The position numbers and the translations under genes are program-made. A stretch of DNA of 64,000 nt from Fimousia sp045616445 (GTDB taxonomy: Bacteria > Bacillota > Clostridia > Lachnospirales > Lachnospiraceae), in the NCBI GenBank assembly GCA_045616445.1, contig JAZLGR010000030.1, forward strand, positions 1-64,000. The letters are read 5' to 3'. Position 1 is the stretch's first letter. Each line of letters begins with the position of its first letter. The notes below the pieces were generated by a model. It saw only the letters and a program-made list of their open reading frames with translations, did no database searches and was not told the DNA's origin. Positions 43,273 through 52,084 of this stretch are shown here, one piece after another.

Positions 43273-44508
43273 TTAATCTTCGTAGAAGAATTCGAAATTA
43301 TCTTTCATGTGGAAGAAATCGGAATAATCCACATCAAAGAGTGGTTTTTTGATCTTGGACACATCGATCTTACGACGGATCAGCTGAGTTAATACGCCGG
43401 AGTAGGATAAGTCGCCCTGAAGGATCGCGCCAGTGATCACGCCGTCCTTATGTACCACTTTCTTATAGATTCCTTTTTCTTCATTTTTGTAGATTTCTTC
43501 AGTGTAAGTATCATCATAATGGTTTGCCTGTCCAAGAGACATGGAAGGAAGACCTAAGAAGTTCATGGTGGATTTGCTTGCAAAGAAGTCATCCATGGAC
43601 TTTTCAATGCCGCTCATGTTATATGCAGCAATCATACCTTCCTTAACAGCCACTGGCCAGATTGGAGCTCTTCCAGATACATCACCAGCGCCGTAAATGT
43701 CAGGAACATTTGTCTGACCCTTCTCATCAAACACAAGACCAAAACGGTCACATTCGATGCCGGAGCCTTCTAAGAATTCCACATTTGCACGAACGCCGGC
43801 ACAGTTGATAACTAAATCTGTGTCAATTTCAGTGCCGTCAGTTAAGATGACTTTGTAGCAGTTGCCATTTTCATCAAGGACAAATTCCTTGGCGCCCATG
43901 TTATAATACTGCTTAACGCCTCTTTCGGCGAACATTCTGCCATAGACACCTGCAGAGTAATCATCTAACTGGATTCCTAACATGTAAGGTGCCTTGTCTG
44001 CTAACGTGATATTCTTGCCATGTGGGAGAAGTCCGGCTACCACGTCGATGCCGACTAAACCTGCACCCATGACGAAGATATTCTGGGCAGTTTCTAAGCG
44101 TTCTTCGATGAATTCCACATCACAGAAATTACGGAAGCCTGTGATGTTCATGCCTTCTCTAAGACCTGGAATTGGGAAGAAGTTTGGATGGGAACCTGTT
44201 GCGATACATAATTTGTCATATTCGATGCTTCGATTGTCAGAGAACAGCACTCTCTTGTTCCTGATGTCCACACCTGTGGCTCTCACGCCCTTGATCCAGT
44301 TCACATTAAAGCGGTCTTCAAAATCCGGACCAACAAAGTTTAATTCTTCTAATGTTCTTTCACCCTTTAAATGATGATATAAGATACATCTGGAATAGAT
44401 GGAAGAGTCTTCAGAAATCATAATGATTTCTGCATTTTTATTTAATTCACGGAGTTTTCTGACAGCGTTTGTGCCTGCTGCACTTGCTCCAATTACTACG
44501 AATCTCAT
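43273..44508 (-). CDS. FAD-dependent NAD(P)H oxidoreductase
   Basis: 411 residues from the ATG at 44508, which overlaps the ferredoxin stop codon (ATGA); the frame to 44562 is read-through of that gene. Two Rossmann motifs: FAD-binding FVVIGASAAGTNAV at the N-terminus and NAD-binding FVMGAGLVGIDVVAGLLPHG (about 147-166), with GAGDVSGRAP (about 273). It resembles NADH:rubredoxin oxidoreductase and the N-terminal part of NirB. It probably feeds electrons from NAD(P)H to the adjacent ferredoxin-like protein and molybdoenzyme. Confidence 0.88.
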   Translation of the reverse strand: MRFVVIGASAAGTNAVRKLRELNKNAEIIMISEDSSIYSRCILYHHLKGERTLEELNFVGPDFEDRFNVNWIKGVRATGVDIRNKRVLFSDNRSIEYDKLCIATGSHPNFFPIPGLREGMNITGFRNFCDVEFIEERLETAQNIFVMGAGLVGIDVVAGLLPHGKNITLADKAPYMLGIQLDDYSAGVYGRMFAERGVKQYYNMGAKEFVLDENGNCYKVILTDGTEIDTDLVINCAGVRANVEFLEGSGIECDRFGLVFDEKGQTNVPDIYGAGDVSGRAPIWPVAVKEGMIAAYNMSGIEKSMDDFFASKSTMNFLGLPSMSLGQANHYDDTYTEEIYKNEEKGIYKKVVHKDGVITGAILQGDLSYSGVLTQLIRRKIDVSKIKKPLFDVDYSDFFHMKDNFEFFYED

Positions 44509-44930
44509 TCTCCGGTCACCTCCACTAATGTAATGGCATGCATTGGACATTTTTCCACGCACATTGGATTTCCAGAACCATCTTCACTTCTGTGAACACA
44601 CATGTCACATTTCATAACTTCTGTGTTATGGATTGCGTCTGGTTTTAACACACCATAAGGACATCCCATGACGCACATGAAGCAGTGTGCACAGTGTTCC
44701 TTGTCATACATAACGTAGCCTGTTTTTTCATCTTTTCTCATAGCTCCGGTCATGCATGTGATGGCACATTCTGGCAGGTCACAGTGACGACAGAAGATTG
44801 GTGCCGGTTTTGTCTCAGAGTCGATTACCACACGGTTTCTTGCATCGTGGGTGTCATGAGAGATACAACAGCTGGTTACACACATTAAACAGCCAATACA
44901 GCGGCTACGATCAATTTTTATACGGTACAT
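44505..44930 (-). CDS. 4Fe-4S ferredoxin-type electron transfer subunit
   Basis: 141 residues from the ATG at 44930 (GGAGG box); a TTG two codons earlier is also in frame. DmsB/HycB-like with four cysteine clusters: CIGCLMCVTSC, CRHCDLPECAITC, CAHCFMCVMGCPYG and CDMCVHRSEDGSGNPMCVEKC. Up to four [4Fe-4S] centres are possible. No twin-arginine signal, so cytoplasmic. The first codons overlap the molybdoenzyme 3' end by 20 nt, indicating a complex with it. Confidence 0.9.
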   Translation of the reverse strand: MYRIKIDRSRCIGCLMCVTSCCISHDTHDARNRVVIDSETKPAPIFCRHCDLPECAITCMTGAMRKDEKTGYVMYDKEHCAHCFMCVMGCPYGVLKPDAIHNTEVMKCDMCVHRSEDGSGNPMCVEKCPMHAITLVEVTGE

Positions 44931-47019
44931 ATACAAAATCCTCCCCTACTGGCTCAATGTTAACAACTGCAGATTTATAGCTTGGCTCCTTGGAATATGG
45001 GTCATATACGGATGGAGTCAGCTTATTACATTCGATGTAATGGATTGGTGCGTAGATTTCATCGTCGCATACATCATCTGTCACACGTACGGCAAATGGT
45101 GCACTCTCTCCATTACAGGAATGAATCATAATAAAGTCTTCGTGTTTTAGACCGAATTTTTCTGCTACTGTCGGATGGATGTAGCAGTATGGATGATGGG
45201 CACTAACATGCTCAACAAAATGAACTTCTCTTGTTCTTGTCTGTGTATGCCACTGTCCCACGGTTCCACGTCCGGTATTGAAGATGTATGGGAATTCTTC
45301 TGTCTGAGGCATTGGATTTTTCGGTACCGGTTCAAACTGGAAGATGGCTTTTCCGTCTGGATGATAGAATCTGCCGTCGGCATATAATCTTCTTTCATCC
45401 TCTTCAAGAACAGCGCCTTCTGGGAATGGCCACTGACATCCATGGGAGTTTTCAAGGCCCTTGAAGGTAAGTCCTGTAATGTCAAATGGTCTGTTCTTGG
45501 AGCATGCTTTCATGAGATTAAAGCAGTCTTCCGGTGTTTTCCAGTAGTCAATAATATCCTGAAATCCCATTGCTTTCGCAATTCCATACATGATCTGGTA
45601 ATCGTTCTTTTCGTCGTCATCAGGTTTGATCGCTGGAACGATTCTGGAGAGACGTCTCTCTAAGTTGATATAAGTACCTTCTTTTTTGATACCTGGAACA
45701 GCTGGAAGGAATACATCACAGTCTGTTGCAGATTCGATGTCATCATAGATATCCTGAACTACATAGAATTCTAATTTGTCCATCGCTTTCTGGAAGGTCT
45801 CGTTATTGGTCCAAGAATGTCTTGGATTGGTACATAAGATCCATAATGCCTTGATTTCTCCGGCGTTGATGCCTTCAATAATCTGGTTGTAAGTCTTTGT
45901 TGGACCCTTTGCTAAGATTTCTTCATCACAGTGGAAGATGCCAGCTACTTTCTTTCTTGCATCTGGATTTGCAAAATCATGGCCATAGAGGGATGCCTGA
46001 TTGGAGAATAATCGGGAACCCATGGCATTACACTGACCTGTGATGGAGTTGGCGCCTGTACCAGGCTTTCCATAGTTTCCAAGTAATAACTGAAGGTTGA
46101 TTATGGACTGTGCTGCACGCACTGCGTTGTGGGACTGGTTGATACCCATGGTCCACCAGATGGATACGCGTTCCCCTGTTTTGATGAGTTCAATGAGTTC
46201 CATAATCTGTTCTTCTGGAATACAGGTGTCTGCTGCCACTTTCTCAATTGGGAAAGCTTTGACAAATTCCTTGTACTCCTCGAATTTATTAGTATGTGCT
46301 TCCACAAATTCGTGGTCGATCAGATCATTTTCGATGAAATAATTTGCAAGACCGTAGAATAAAGTGGAGTCCATCTTTGTCTTAATGCGGTAGTGATAAT
46401 CTGCATTTTTTGCAGTTTCTGATCTTCTAGGATCGATGACCACCAGTCGTTTGTTTGGATTTCTCTTGATACGGTCCCAGATGATCGGATGAGCTACCAC
46501 TGGGTTGGCACCAACTAAGATGATGGTGTCGGATAAATCAAGATCCTTTAAGGTATATCCAGGTGCGTCAAAGCCGTAGCTCTGCTTGTGTGCCACAACT
46601 GCAGATGCCATACAAAGTCTTGTATTTCCATCTACATTTGTGTGCATGTGGTCACGAAGGATATGGCCGTTTAAGGCGAATTCTTCTAATGTCAGCTGAC
46701 CGGTGGAAATCCCTGCGATTGCTTCATAGCCATACTTTTCCTGGATTTCCTTGAAGCGTTTTGCCACATATTCAAAAGTTGCATCCCAGCCTGGATATTC
46801 GAAGGTTCCATCTTCTTTACGAACCCTTGGTGTATGTGGTTTGTCTACAACAGTCTGCTGTTTGTCAAGGGAGATTCCTTTGATACAACAAAAGCCATCA
46901 TTGACTGGATAGCCAGGAGTTGGTTTTACTGCTTCGATGCGATTGGCTGCCTCGTCCACATAGTAGTCAAGGTTACAATCAATGGCACAGAAGTTGCAAA
47001 GAGACTGAATTTTCTTCAT
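44911..47019 (-). CDS. Nitrate-reductase-like molybdopterin oxidoreductase
   Basis: 702 residues, DMSO-reductase superfamily, cytoplasmic (no Tat signal). N-terminal [4Fe-4S] site C-x2-C-x3-C-x28-C (Cys8, 11, 15, 44). The probable Mo ligand is Cys136 in GNTRLCMASAVVAHK, the pattern of assimilatory/periplasmic nitrate reductases (NarB/NasC/NapA), not the Sec/Cys pattern of formate dehydrogenases. GANPVVAHPIIWDRI also fits. The size matches the soluble clostridial nitrate reductase as I recall it from C. perfringens, which also comes with a ferredoxin and an NADH oxidoreductase gene. The substrate is inferred. It lies 17 nt after asrC. Confidence 0.85.
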   Translation of the reverse strand: MKKIQSLCNFCAIDCNLDYYVDEAANRIEAVKPTPGYPVNDGFCCIKGISLDKQQTVVDKPHTPRVRKEDGTFEYPGWDATFEYVAKRFKEIQEKYGYEAIAGISTGQLTLEEFALNGHILRDHMHTNVDGNTRLCMASAVVAHKQSYGFDAPGYTLKDLDLSDTIILVGANPVVAHPIIWDRIKRNPNKRLVVIDPRRSETAKNADYHYRIKTKMDSTLFYGLANYFIENDLIDHEFVEAHTNKFEEYKEFVKAFPIEKVAADTCIPEEQIMELIELIKTGERVSIWWTMGINQSHNAVRAAQSIINLQLLLGNYGKPGTGANSITGQCNAMGSRLFSNQASLYGHDFANPDARKKVAGIFHCDEEILAKGPTKTYNQIIEGINAGEIKALWILCTNPRHSWTNNETFQKAMDKLEFYVVQDIYDDIESATDCDVFLPAVPGIKKEGTYINLERRLSRIVPAIKPDDDEKNDYQIMYGIAKAMGFQDIIDYWKTPEDCFNLMKACSKNRPFDITGLTFKGLENSHGCQWPFPEGAVLEEDERRLYADGRFYHPDGKAIFQFEPVPKNPMPQTEEFPYIFNTGRGTVGQWHTQTRTREVHFVEHVSAHHPYCYIHPTVAEKFGLKHEDFIMIHSCNGESAPFAVRVTDDVCDDEIYAPIHYIECNKLTPSVYDPYSKEPSYKSAVVNIEPVGEDFVYVPYKN

Positions 47020-47035
47020 TGCTTACCCTCCTGTC

Positions 47036-48022
47036 TTAGTTGATATTTTTGTGATCAAAATGGAGACCGCTCCAGTATACATTGTCATGCATGATGGTTT
47101 CAGGCATTAATTCAACGTCTTTGAGTGCCCATTTCTTGTATTCTTCAAAACCAGTACGGTCGATGATATAACCGATGTGTTCTTTTCTTGCCGGTGCATC
47201 TGGAGAGATGTACTGTTCTACATAGTCATAAGTATTCTTGATGATCTTGATGATGTTATCTGCATCTGCCCATACTAAGAAATCTTCACCGAGACGTGGG
47301 TTTTTCTTACCAGTTCTACCCATGATGGAAAGCTTGTAGTATTTTTTCTTACTTCTGGTAAATGCTCTTGTCGGACATTTTGTTACGCAGACACCACAGC
47401 CGACACATTTGGCTTCGTCACGTACGATTTTATAATTTTTCATGGAGAGTGCATCTACGGATAATGCTTTACAGCCCTTCATACAAGCCTGGCAGGAGAT
47501 ACATCTGCTTGGATCATACTGTGGAATAGTCTGTCCAATGATACCAAAGTCATGCATTCTTGCTTTTGCACAGTCGTTGGAGCAGCCTGTACATGCAATC
47601 TTGAAGTGAAGTTCATGAGGGAATACTTCCTTTTCAATTCTTTTTGCAAGCTCTGCTGTGTTGTAGTTTGCAAATGGACATACATTGTTACCGATACATG
47701 CCTGAATGTTACGTGTACCGGATTCTTCGTATCCAGCGCCCTTTTCTTTCTGATTGATGCCTACCATTTCGATGATCGGCTGAAGTCTTGCTCTTACTTC
47801 ATCCATCTTTTCGTATGGAATGCCTTCAATTTCGAAGCCCTGTCTGGTTGTTAAATGTACAAACCCGTTACCATATTCTTCTGCGATTTCCTGTACCATA
47901 CCAAGTACTCTTGCATCAAGATAACCACCTGGTACACGTACTCGGGAAGCGCCGATGCCACGTACTTTAGAGATACGGAATGCGTTCTTTTTTAATTTCT
48001 TTGTATTGATATCTAATCCCAT
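47036..48022 (-). CDS. asrC: Anaerobic sulfite reductase subunit C (siroheme)
   Basis: 328 residues. The siroheme-[4Fe-4S] motif C-x5-C (ACIGNNVCPFAN) and C-x3-C (GCSNDCAK) is visible at about 108-150. Two ferredoxin clusters, CISCQACMKGC and CVGCGVCVTKC, are inserted after it, as in AsrC. It catalyses six-electron reduction of sulfite to sulfide; this fold also reduces nitrite to ammonia, relevant next to a nitrate-reductase-like gene. Third gene of asrABC, 13 nt after asrB. Confidence 0.92.
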   Translation of the reverse strand: MGLDINTKKLKKNAFRISKVRGIGASRVRVPGGYLDARVLGMVQEIAEEYGNGFVHLTTRQGFEIEGIPYEKMDEVRARLQPIIEMVGINQKEKGAGYEESGTRNIQACIGNNVCPFANYNTAELAKRIEKEVFPHELHFKIACTGCSNDCAKARMHDFGIIGQTIPQYDPSRCISCQACMKGCKALSVDALSMKNYKIVRDEAKCVGCGVCVTKCPTRAFTRSKKKYYKLSIMGRTGKKNPRLGEDFLVWADADNIIKIIKNTYDYVEQYISPDAPARKEHIGYIIDRTGFEEYKKWALKDVELMPETIMHDNVYWSGLHFDHKNIN

Positions 48023-48034
48023 AATGACGCCTCC

Positions 48035-48826
48035 TTAGTCGATTAATTCTTTGCCGTCCACGTAGTTGAATACTGGACCATCTAAGCAGATATATGTGGA
48101 ACCAATCTTGCAGTGGCCGCATTTGCCAAGGCCACAGCACATCTTACGTTCGTTGGATACCCAGATCTGTTCGTCTTTTACGCCTAATTTCTGAATTTCC
48201 ATGATGGTGAAGCGGATCATGATTGGAGGTCCTACACAGATAAATACTGCATTTTCAATGTTTTCAAATTTCAGATCTGGAATGTATTTTGTAACCATTC
48301 CAACTGGTCCTTCGTAGCCTTCTGGCGCGCTGTCAACAGATTTGATCACATTGATTGTCTTGGACCATTCTTCAAAGTCTTTCTTGAAGAGAACGTCGGA
48401 AGGGCTTTTGAAGCCTGCGATTAAAGTGGTGCTCACAGCTTCTTCCGGATGAGCTGCAAAGTACTGGATCACACCACGCATTGGGGATACACCTGTACCA
48501 CCACCGATGATCACGATTTCTTTGCCTTTGTAGTTATTTACGTCAAACCCATTGCCGTAAGGTCCACGGATCAATAATTTGTCGCCTACATAGTTTTCGA
48601 AGATTTCGTTGGTAACCTTACCTACACGACGGATAGTAAAGTCTACCAAACCGTCTGCGATACCGCTGACAGAGATTGGTGCTTCACCGTACTTTGGAAG
48701 GGATACTTCGAAGAACTGGCCTGGCTTTACATCGCCTTCAAATTCCATGCGGAAGGTATATTCTAAATCAGTATGTTTGATTACTTCTTTAATAGTAGAA
48801 AACTGAGGAATGTATTCATTTTTCAT
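48035..48826 (-). CDS. asrB: Anaerobic sulfite reductase subunit B (NAD(P)H/FAD)
   Basis: 263 residues, ferredoxin-reductase fold. FAD-binding about 1-100 (RGPYGNGFDV), NAD(P)-binding IGGGTGVSPMRGVIQYF (about 108-124), and a C-terminal [2Fe-2S] site MCCGLGKCGHCKIGSTYIC (about 229-247). It passes electrons from NAD(P)H toward AsrA and AsrC. The start overlaps the asrA stop by 1 nt. Confidence 0.92.
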   Translation of the reverse strand: MKNEYIPQFSTIKEVIKHTDLEYTFRMEFEGDVKPGQFFEVSLPKYGEAPISVSGIADGLVDFTIRRVGKVTNEIFENYVGDKLLIRGPYGNGFDVNNYKGKEIVIIGGGTGVSPMRGVIQYFAAHPEEAVSTTLIAGFKSPSDVLFKKDFEEWSKTINVIKSVDSAPEGYEGPVGMVTKYIPDLKFENIENAVFICVGPPIMIRFTIMEIQKLGVKDEQIWVSNERKMCCGLGKCGHCKIGSTYICLDGPVFNYVDGKELID

Positions 48827-49821
48827 TATTCATTTTCCTCCTTTGCTAAGCGGTTGACTAAGTTGGAGTAGGAGATGTACTCTGGACAAATGTCGTCGCA
48901 GCGGCCACAGCCTACGCACATTGGATAACCAAAGCGTTTTTCATAGTCATAGATCTTGTGCATTACCTTAAAACGAACACGGTCGCCCATTGTTCTTCTA
49001 AAGGAATGTCCGCCGGCGATTTCATCGTAGCCATCAATCTGGCAGGAAGCCCATACACGTCTTCTTTCACCCACTTTTGCATTGTCCTGATAGAAGATAT
49101 CCTGCATTGTGAAGCAGGTACAGGTTGGACATGCGAAGTTACAGCGTCCACACTTGATACAGCGTGCGCCATATTCATTCCAGATTTCCTTTGTGAAGCT
49201 TTCATTGGAAAGGTTCTTTGGCAATGTTACTTTTTCGTTGTTTTCTGTGACAAATGCTGGTGTCACATCTGCTGCTGCACCTTCTGCACCAAAGTCTGCT
49301 AACTCTTCACACTTGATATCTGCAACCACACAGTCCGGTGTCACTTTGATGTAAGCGTCGTAGTTGTCGGCAATATTGGTACCCATGCTTACACAGAAGC
49401 CGGATTTACAGGTGCTTTCACAACCCATTAAGATAAATTTTGCCTTTTCTCTCACTCTTGCGTAGTAGAAATCTTCGAATCCATTCTTTAAATAGATTTC
49501 ATCGAGACGTTTTACTGCGTGAAGATCGCAGGCACGTAAGAAAATCAGGATGTCTTTTTCCGGTCCCTTTGGAACGATGGTCTGATCTTCTGTGAAATAA
49601 AATAATGTTTCATTGATGGCTAATAAGATTTCCTTGAATGAATAATCGGATTTCTTATCCCATACAATTTCATCAAGAGATGCTGGTTTCCCATAACGGA
49701 TGATATCTGTATCGGAAAAACAGCCTTCTCCTTCCATTAACATTGGTGCAAACACATCATACTTTTCAGCCCATGCTGCAAAAGCCTGATTGGCTGCTGT
49801 CTTTGATAATAGAACTCCCAT
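48826..49821 (-). CDS. asrA: Anaerobic sulfite reductase subunit A (4Fe-4S)
   Basis: 331 residues. Two 4Fe-4S clusters in the C-terminal third: CIKCGRCNFACPTCTCF (about 222-238) and CVGCGRCDDICPEY (about 299-312). The N-terminal half is the 4Fe-4S dicluster_8-like domain with ILMGCESTCKSGFCVSMG. Electron-transfer subunit of AsrABC. First gene of the ten-gene operon, under the promoter/operator at 49864-49891. Confidence 0.92.
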   Translation of the reverse strand: MGVLLSKTAANQAFAAWAEKYDVFAPMLMEGEGCFSDTDIIRYGKPASLDEIVWDKKSDYSFKEILLAINETLFYFTEDQTIVPKGPEKDILIFLRACDLHAVKRLDEIYLKNGFEDFYYARVREKAKFILMGCESTCKSGFCVSMGTNIADNYDAYIKVTPDCVVADIKCEELADFGAEGAAADVTPAFVTENNEKVTLPKNLSNESFTKEIWNEYGARCIKCGRCNFACPTCTCFTMQDIFYQDNAKVGERRRVWASCQIDGYDEIAGGHSFRRTMGDRVRFKVMHKIYDYEKRFGYPMCVGCGRCDDICPEYISYSNLVNRLAKEENE

Positions 49822-49863
49822 TGTGTCTCCTTTCTTTGGTATGTCTCTCTCATACCATTGGCT

Positions 49864-49891
49864 ATCATATTTGTTGATAATATTTTATCAA
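49864..49891 (-). promoter_or_regulatory. asr operon promoter overlapping an 18-bp palindromic operator
   Basis: Minus strand: -35 TTGATA (49886-49891), 16-nt spacer, -10 TATGAT (49864-49869). A perfect 7-4-7 inverted repeat TTGATAA-TATT-TTATCAA (49874-49891) covers the -35. The half-site TTGAT..ATCAA is Fnr-like, but the spacing is that of Rex sites. The Crp/Fnr-type gene immediately upstream is the obvious candidate ligand-responsive regulator. Confidence 0.65.
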
Positions 49892-49896
49892 TGCAC

Positions 49897-49928
49897 AAAA
49901 AAAAGTTCTGTGACCTAAGTCACAGAAC
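49897..49928 (-). terminator. Terminator of the Crp/Fnr-type gene, also a CRP-like palindrome
   Basis: GTTCTGTGACC/GGTCACAGAAC-type stem followed by eight Us on the minus strand, 97 nt after the regulator's stop. The same bases contain TGTGA-N6-TCACA (49909-49924), identical to the CRP consensus; the U-tail makes a terminator the simpler reading. Confidence 0.75.
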
Positions 49929-50024
49929 TATTCCTTTATTCTATCAATATATCTTATCCATTCTATTGTTTCTATTCAGATTATGTATGTATTCCAGTAT
50001 CCGGCCGCTATGCTTCCTGCAAGC

Positions 50025-50711
50025 TTAAATCTTACCTGTTTTATAGAACTTCGCCATACGCTCCGGATCCACCACTGTAATCTTCTTGCGGTTCATGCTG
50101 ATGAGTCCATAATCCACCAGCATCTTGCAGGTTTTGGATGTGGTCTCCCTTGGTGCTCCCATCATATCCGCCAAGAATGTAACAGAAAGGCTCATATCAA
50201 TAAGGATCCCTTCCTCCGTCTCTACACCAAAGTCTCTGGAAAGCTTCCAAAGTTTGGCTGCTAACTTTCGTTCCATATAGATGCTGCCCATGGTATTCTT
50301 AAGCTGATGACCCAGTCTCCAGATCTTGCGTTCCTGGTTTTCCAAAATCATCTGTACCAACGCGAAATCCTCCTTCATGCACCCAATAAAACAGGAAGCA
50401 GGAATCTTCAACACCTTACTTTTCTCTATGGTTTCACAGTAAAAGGATGAGTAATGGTTATTCATCACATGCTCATTAAGAAGGGCTTCCTTCCCGAATA
50501 TAAAAAGGATCTTTCGTTTACCATGGTGGGTCAGATTGTAAATCATGGACTTTCCACTCATTTGAAAATAAACATATTCCATCTCTTCCTTGGCGCGGAA
50601 GATGATTTCCCCCTTTTTATATACTTCGACACTCCCAAATTTTTCGAATTCCTCCATGGTCTTTCTACTCAGCGTAGAAAAACAGGAGAAGCTTTTCCAG
50701 CTTTGTCTCAT
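50025..50711 (-). CDS. Crp/Fnr-family transcriptional regulator
   Basis: 228 residues. The cyclic-nucleotide-binding-like beta barrel is at about 10-125 (CFSTLSRKTMEEFEKFGSVEVYKKGEIIFRAKEEMEYVYFQMSGKSMIYNLT). A C-terminal Crp winged helix follows, with the recognition helix in SVTFLADMMGAPRETTSKTCKMLVDYGLI (about 180-208). There is no N-terminal Fnr Fe-S Cys cluster. The binding pocket lacks the Arg/Ser signature for cAMP, so the effector is probably something else. It directly precedes the asr operon and likely controls it, perhaps in response to nitrite, NO or redox state. Confidence 0.85.
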   Translation of the reverse strand: MRQSWKSFSCFSTLSRKTMEEFEKFGSVEVYKKGEIIFRAKEEMEYVYFQMSGKSMIYNLTHHGKRKILFIFGKEALLNEHVMNNHYSSFYCETIEKSKVLKIPASCFIGCMKEDFALVQMILENQERKIWRLGHQLKNTMGSIYMERKLAAKLWKLSRDFGVETEEGILIDMSLSVTFLADMMGAPRETTSKTCKMLVDYGLISMNRKKITVVDPERMAKFYKTGKI

Positions 50712-50824
50712 ATTCTACCTACCTTCATCTTGAATAGTTTTTCAGCTACATATCATTCCACCTAATAATTTATCAAAATCTTATTCACAATAATGTAAGA
50801 ACCATCACGAAAACCAATAAATCG

Positions 50825-51979
50825 TTAGATTTTTATCAGATTATGATTGATTTTTTCTTCAATCAGAATGCTCTCCATATAATTATGGTAAAAACTGTCA
50901 GGCGCTTTCGAAAGCCAGAGCTTTCGCTCTTCGGATGCTTTCTTCTCATCCCGAATCAAGTAGGAATTCCCGGAAAAATAAGCCAGATGAAGGTCCGCCG
51001 CATAGGCTGCCATCCGCTCAATCTCATCATCAGTAATGGTAATCCTAGGTCCCAGATCCTTCAGAATCTGCTTCATAAAGTTCTTTTTATAAAAATCCAA
51101 ATATTCTTCCCTCTGCTTTGGCGTCATGATGATCTGTCTGGTCTCATACCGCATACTGCCATCCGGCGAAATACGAAGGGAACCATACTGGTGCGGCCAG
51201 GTTGTCGGCGGAGAGGTTGCAATCTCTGTCACACCAAAATTACTGGACATATGCTGCATATGCATATGTCCGCTAAGATAAAGCTTCACATTATAGCGGT
51301 TGAGCAGATCTGCCACCTCATCCTTATTATTCATAATAAATCCCTGACGAAACATCGTATTATGGAAACAGAGATTATAATGTCCCGCCACGATGCAGGT
51401 TTTTCCCTTGATGCTTCGAAGCTGCTGCTCTAACCACTTCATGGTATCCGGCCTGATCTCTCCATACTTCTGTACCACACCGCCGGTTCTGCTGCAGTTA
51501 TCTAAGCAGATCAGGTAGATATCCTCGTTAAGCTTCGCCATATAGCTTAAGCTGGTCACATCACGGGATTCTGCCTGTCCATAGCCAAAGTCTTCATACA
51601 ACTTAACGAATGTTTCCTCGTCCACGGTAGGTACATGGCTAATCGTATCACCCAGATAGCTTCTTGCATTTCTTCTGATATCATGATTGCCTGGAAGCAC
51701 ATAGACTGGCACCCCATAGCTTTTTACTACCTTCAATCGTCCCACCAGATCTTCATGGCTTGCCAGTTCTCCATTATAAGTCAAGTCTCCGGTCAGTAAG
51801 AGGGCGTCATATCTCTGCTGATGCACTTCCAAAAACATCTGTCGAACCAGCTTGGTACTGTCTTTGGTCTGCTTGCCATCTTCACTTCGAATGAGCGCAT
51901 CGAAGGCAGGCCCGTCATCGTATAAAGTTTTCGCCAGCAGGTGAATGTCACTGGAAACAGCCAGTTTAAAATCAGTCAT
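50825..51979 (-). CDS. Calcineurin-like metallophosphoesterase
   Basis: 384 residues. Dinuclear metal site residues are seen in order: DIHL (about 11-14), LLTGDLTYNGE (about 60-70), LPGNHDIRR (about 95-103), VAGHYNLC and LSGHMHMQHM (about 232-241). The domain spans about 1-280. The C-terminal ~100 residues (TPKQREEYLDFYKKNFMKQILKDL...) are helical and unassigned. No signal peptide. Substrate unknown. Single gene; a palindrome array lies upstream of its start. Confidence 0.88.
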   Translation of the reverse strand: MTDFKLAVSSDIHLLAKTLYDDGPAFDALIRSEDGKQTKDSTKLVRQMFLEVHQQRYDALLLTGDLTYNGELASHEDLVGRLKVVKSYGVPVYVLPGNHDIRRNARSYLGDTISHVPTVDEETFVKLYEDFGYGQAESRDVTSLSYMAKLNEDIYLICLDNCSRTGGVVQKYGEIRPDTMKWLEQQLRSIKGKTCIVAGHYNLCFHNTMFRQGFIMNNKDEVADLLNRYNVKLYLSGHMHMQHMSSNFGVTEIATSPPTTWPHQYGSLRISPDGSMRYETRQIIMTPKQREEYLDFYKKNFMKQILKDLGPRITITDDEIERMAAYAADLHLAYFSGNSYLIRDEKKASEERKLWLSKAPDSFYHNYMESILIEEKINHNLIKI

Positions 51980-52084
51980 GCGTCTTCCCTCCTTTTTTCA
52001 ATCCTTACTTCTATTTTAGCATATTCCGAATATTTTTTGGTGTATTCATGCATACTTTATGAGATTGCGCTTAAGAAAATAAAT

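Noticed and set aside
44911..47019. Formate dehydrogenase H
   Set aside because: The position of the Mo ligand is RLCMASAV, with no in-frame UGA and no FdhF-type context; the nitrate-reductase branch fits better.
49905..49928. CRP-binding site regulating asrA
   Set aside because: It matches the CRP consensus exactly but is a stem followed by eight Us downstream of the regulator gene, so a terminator explains it more simply. Kept only as a note.
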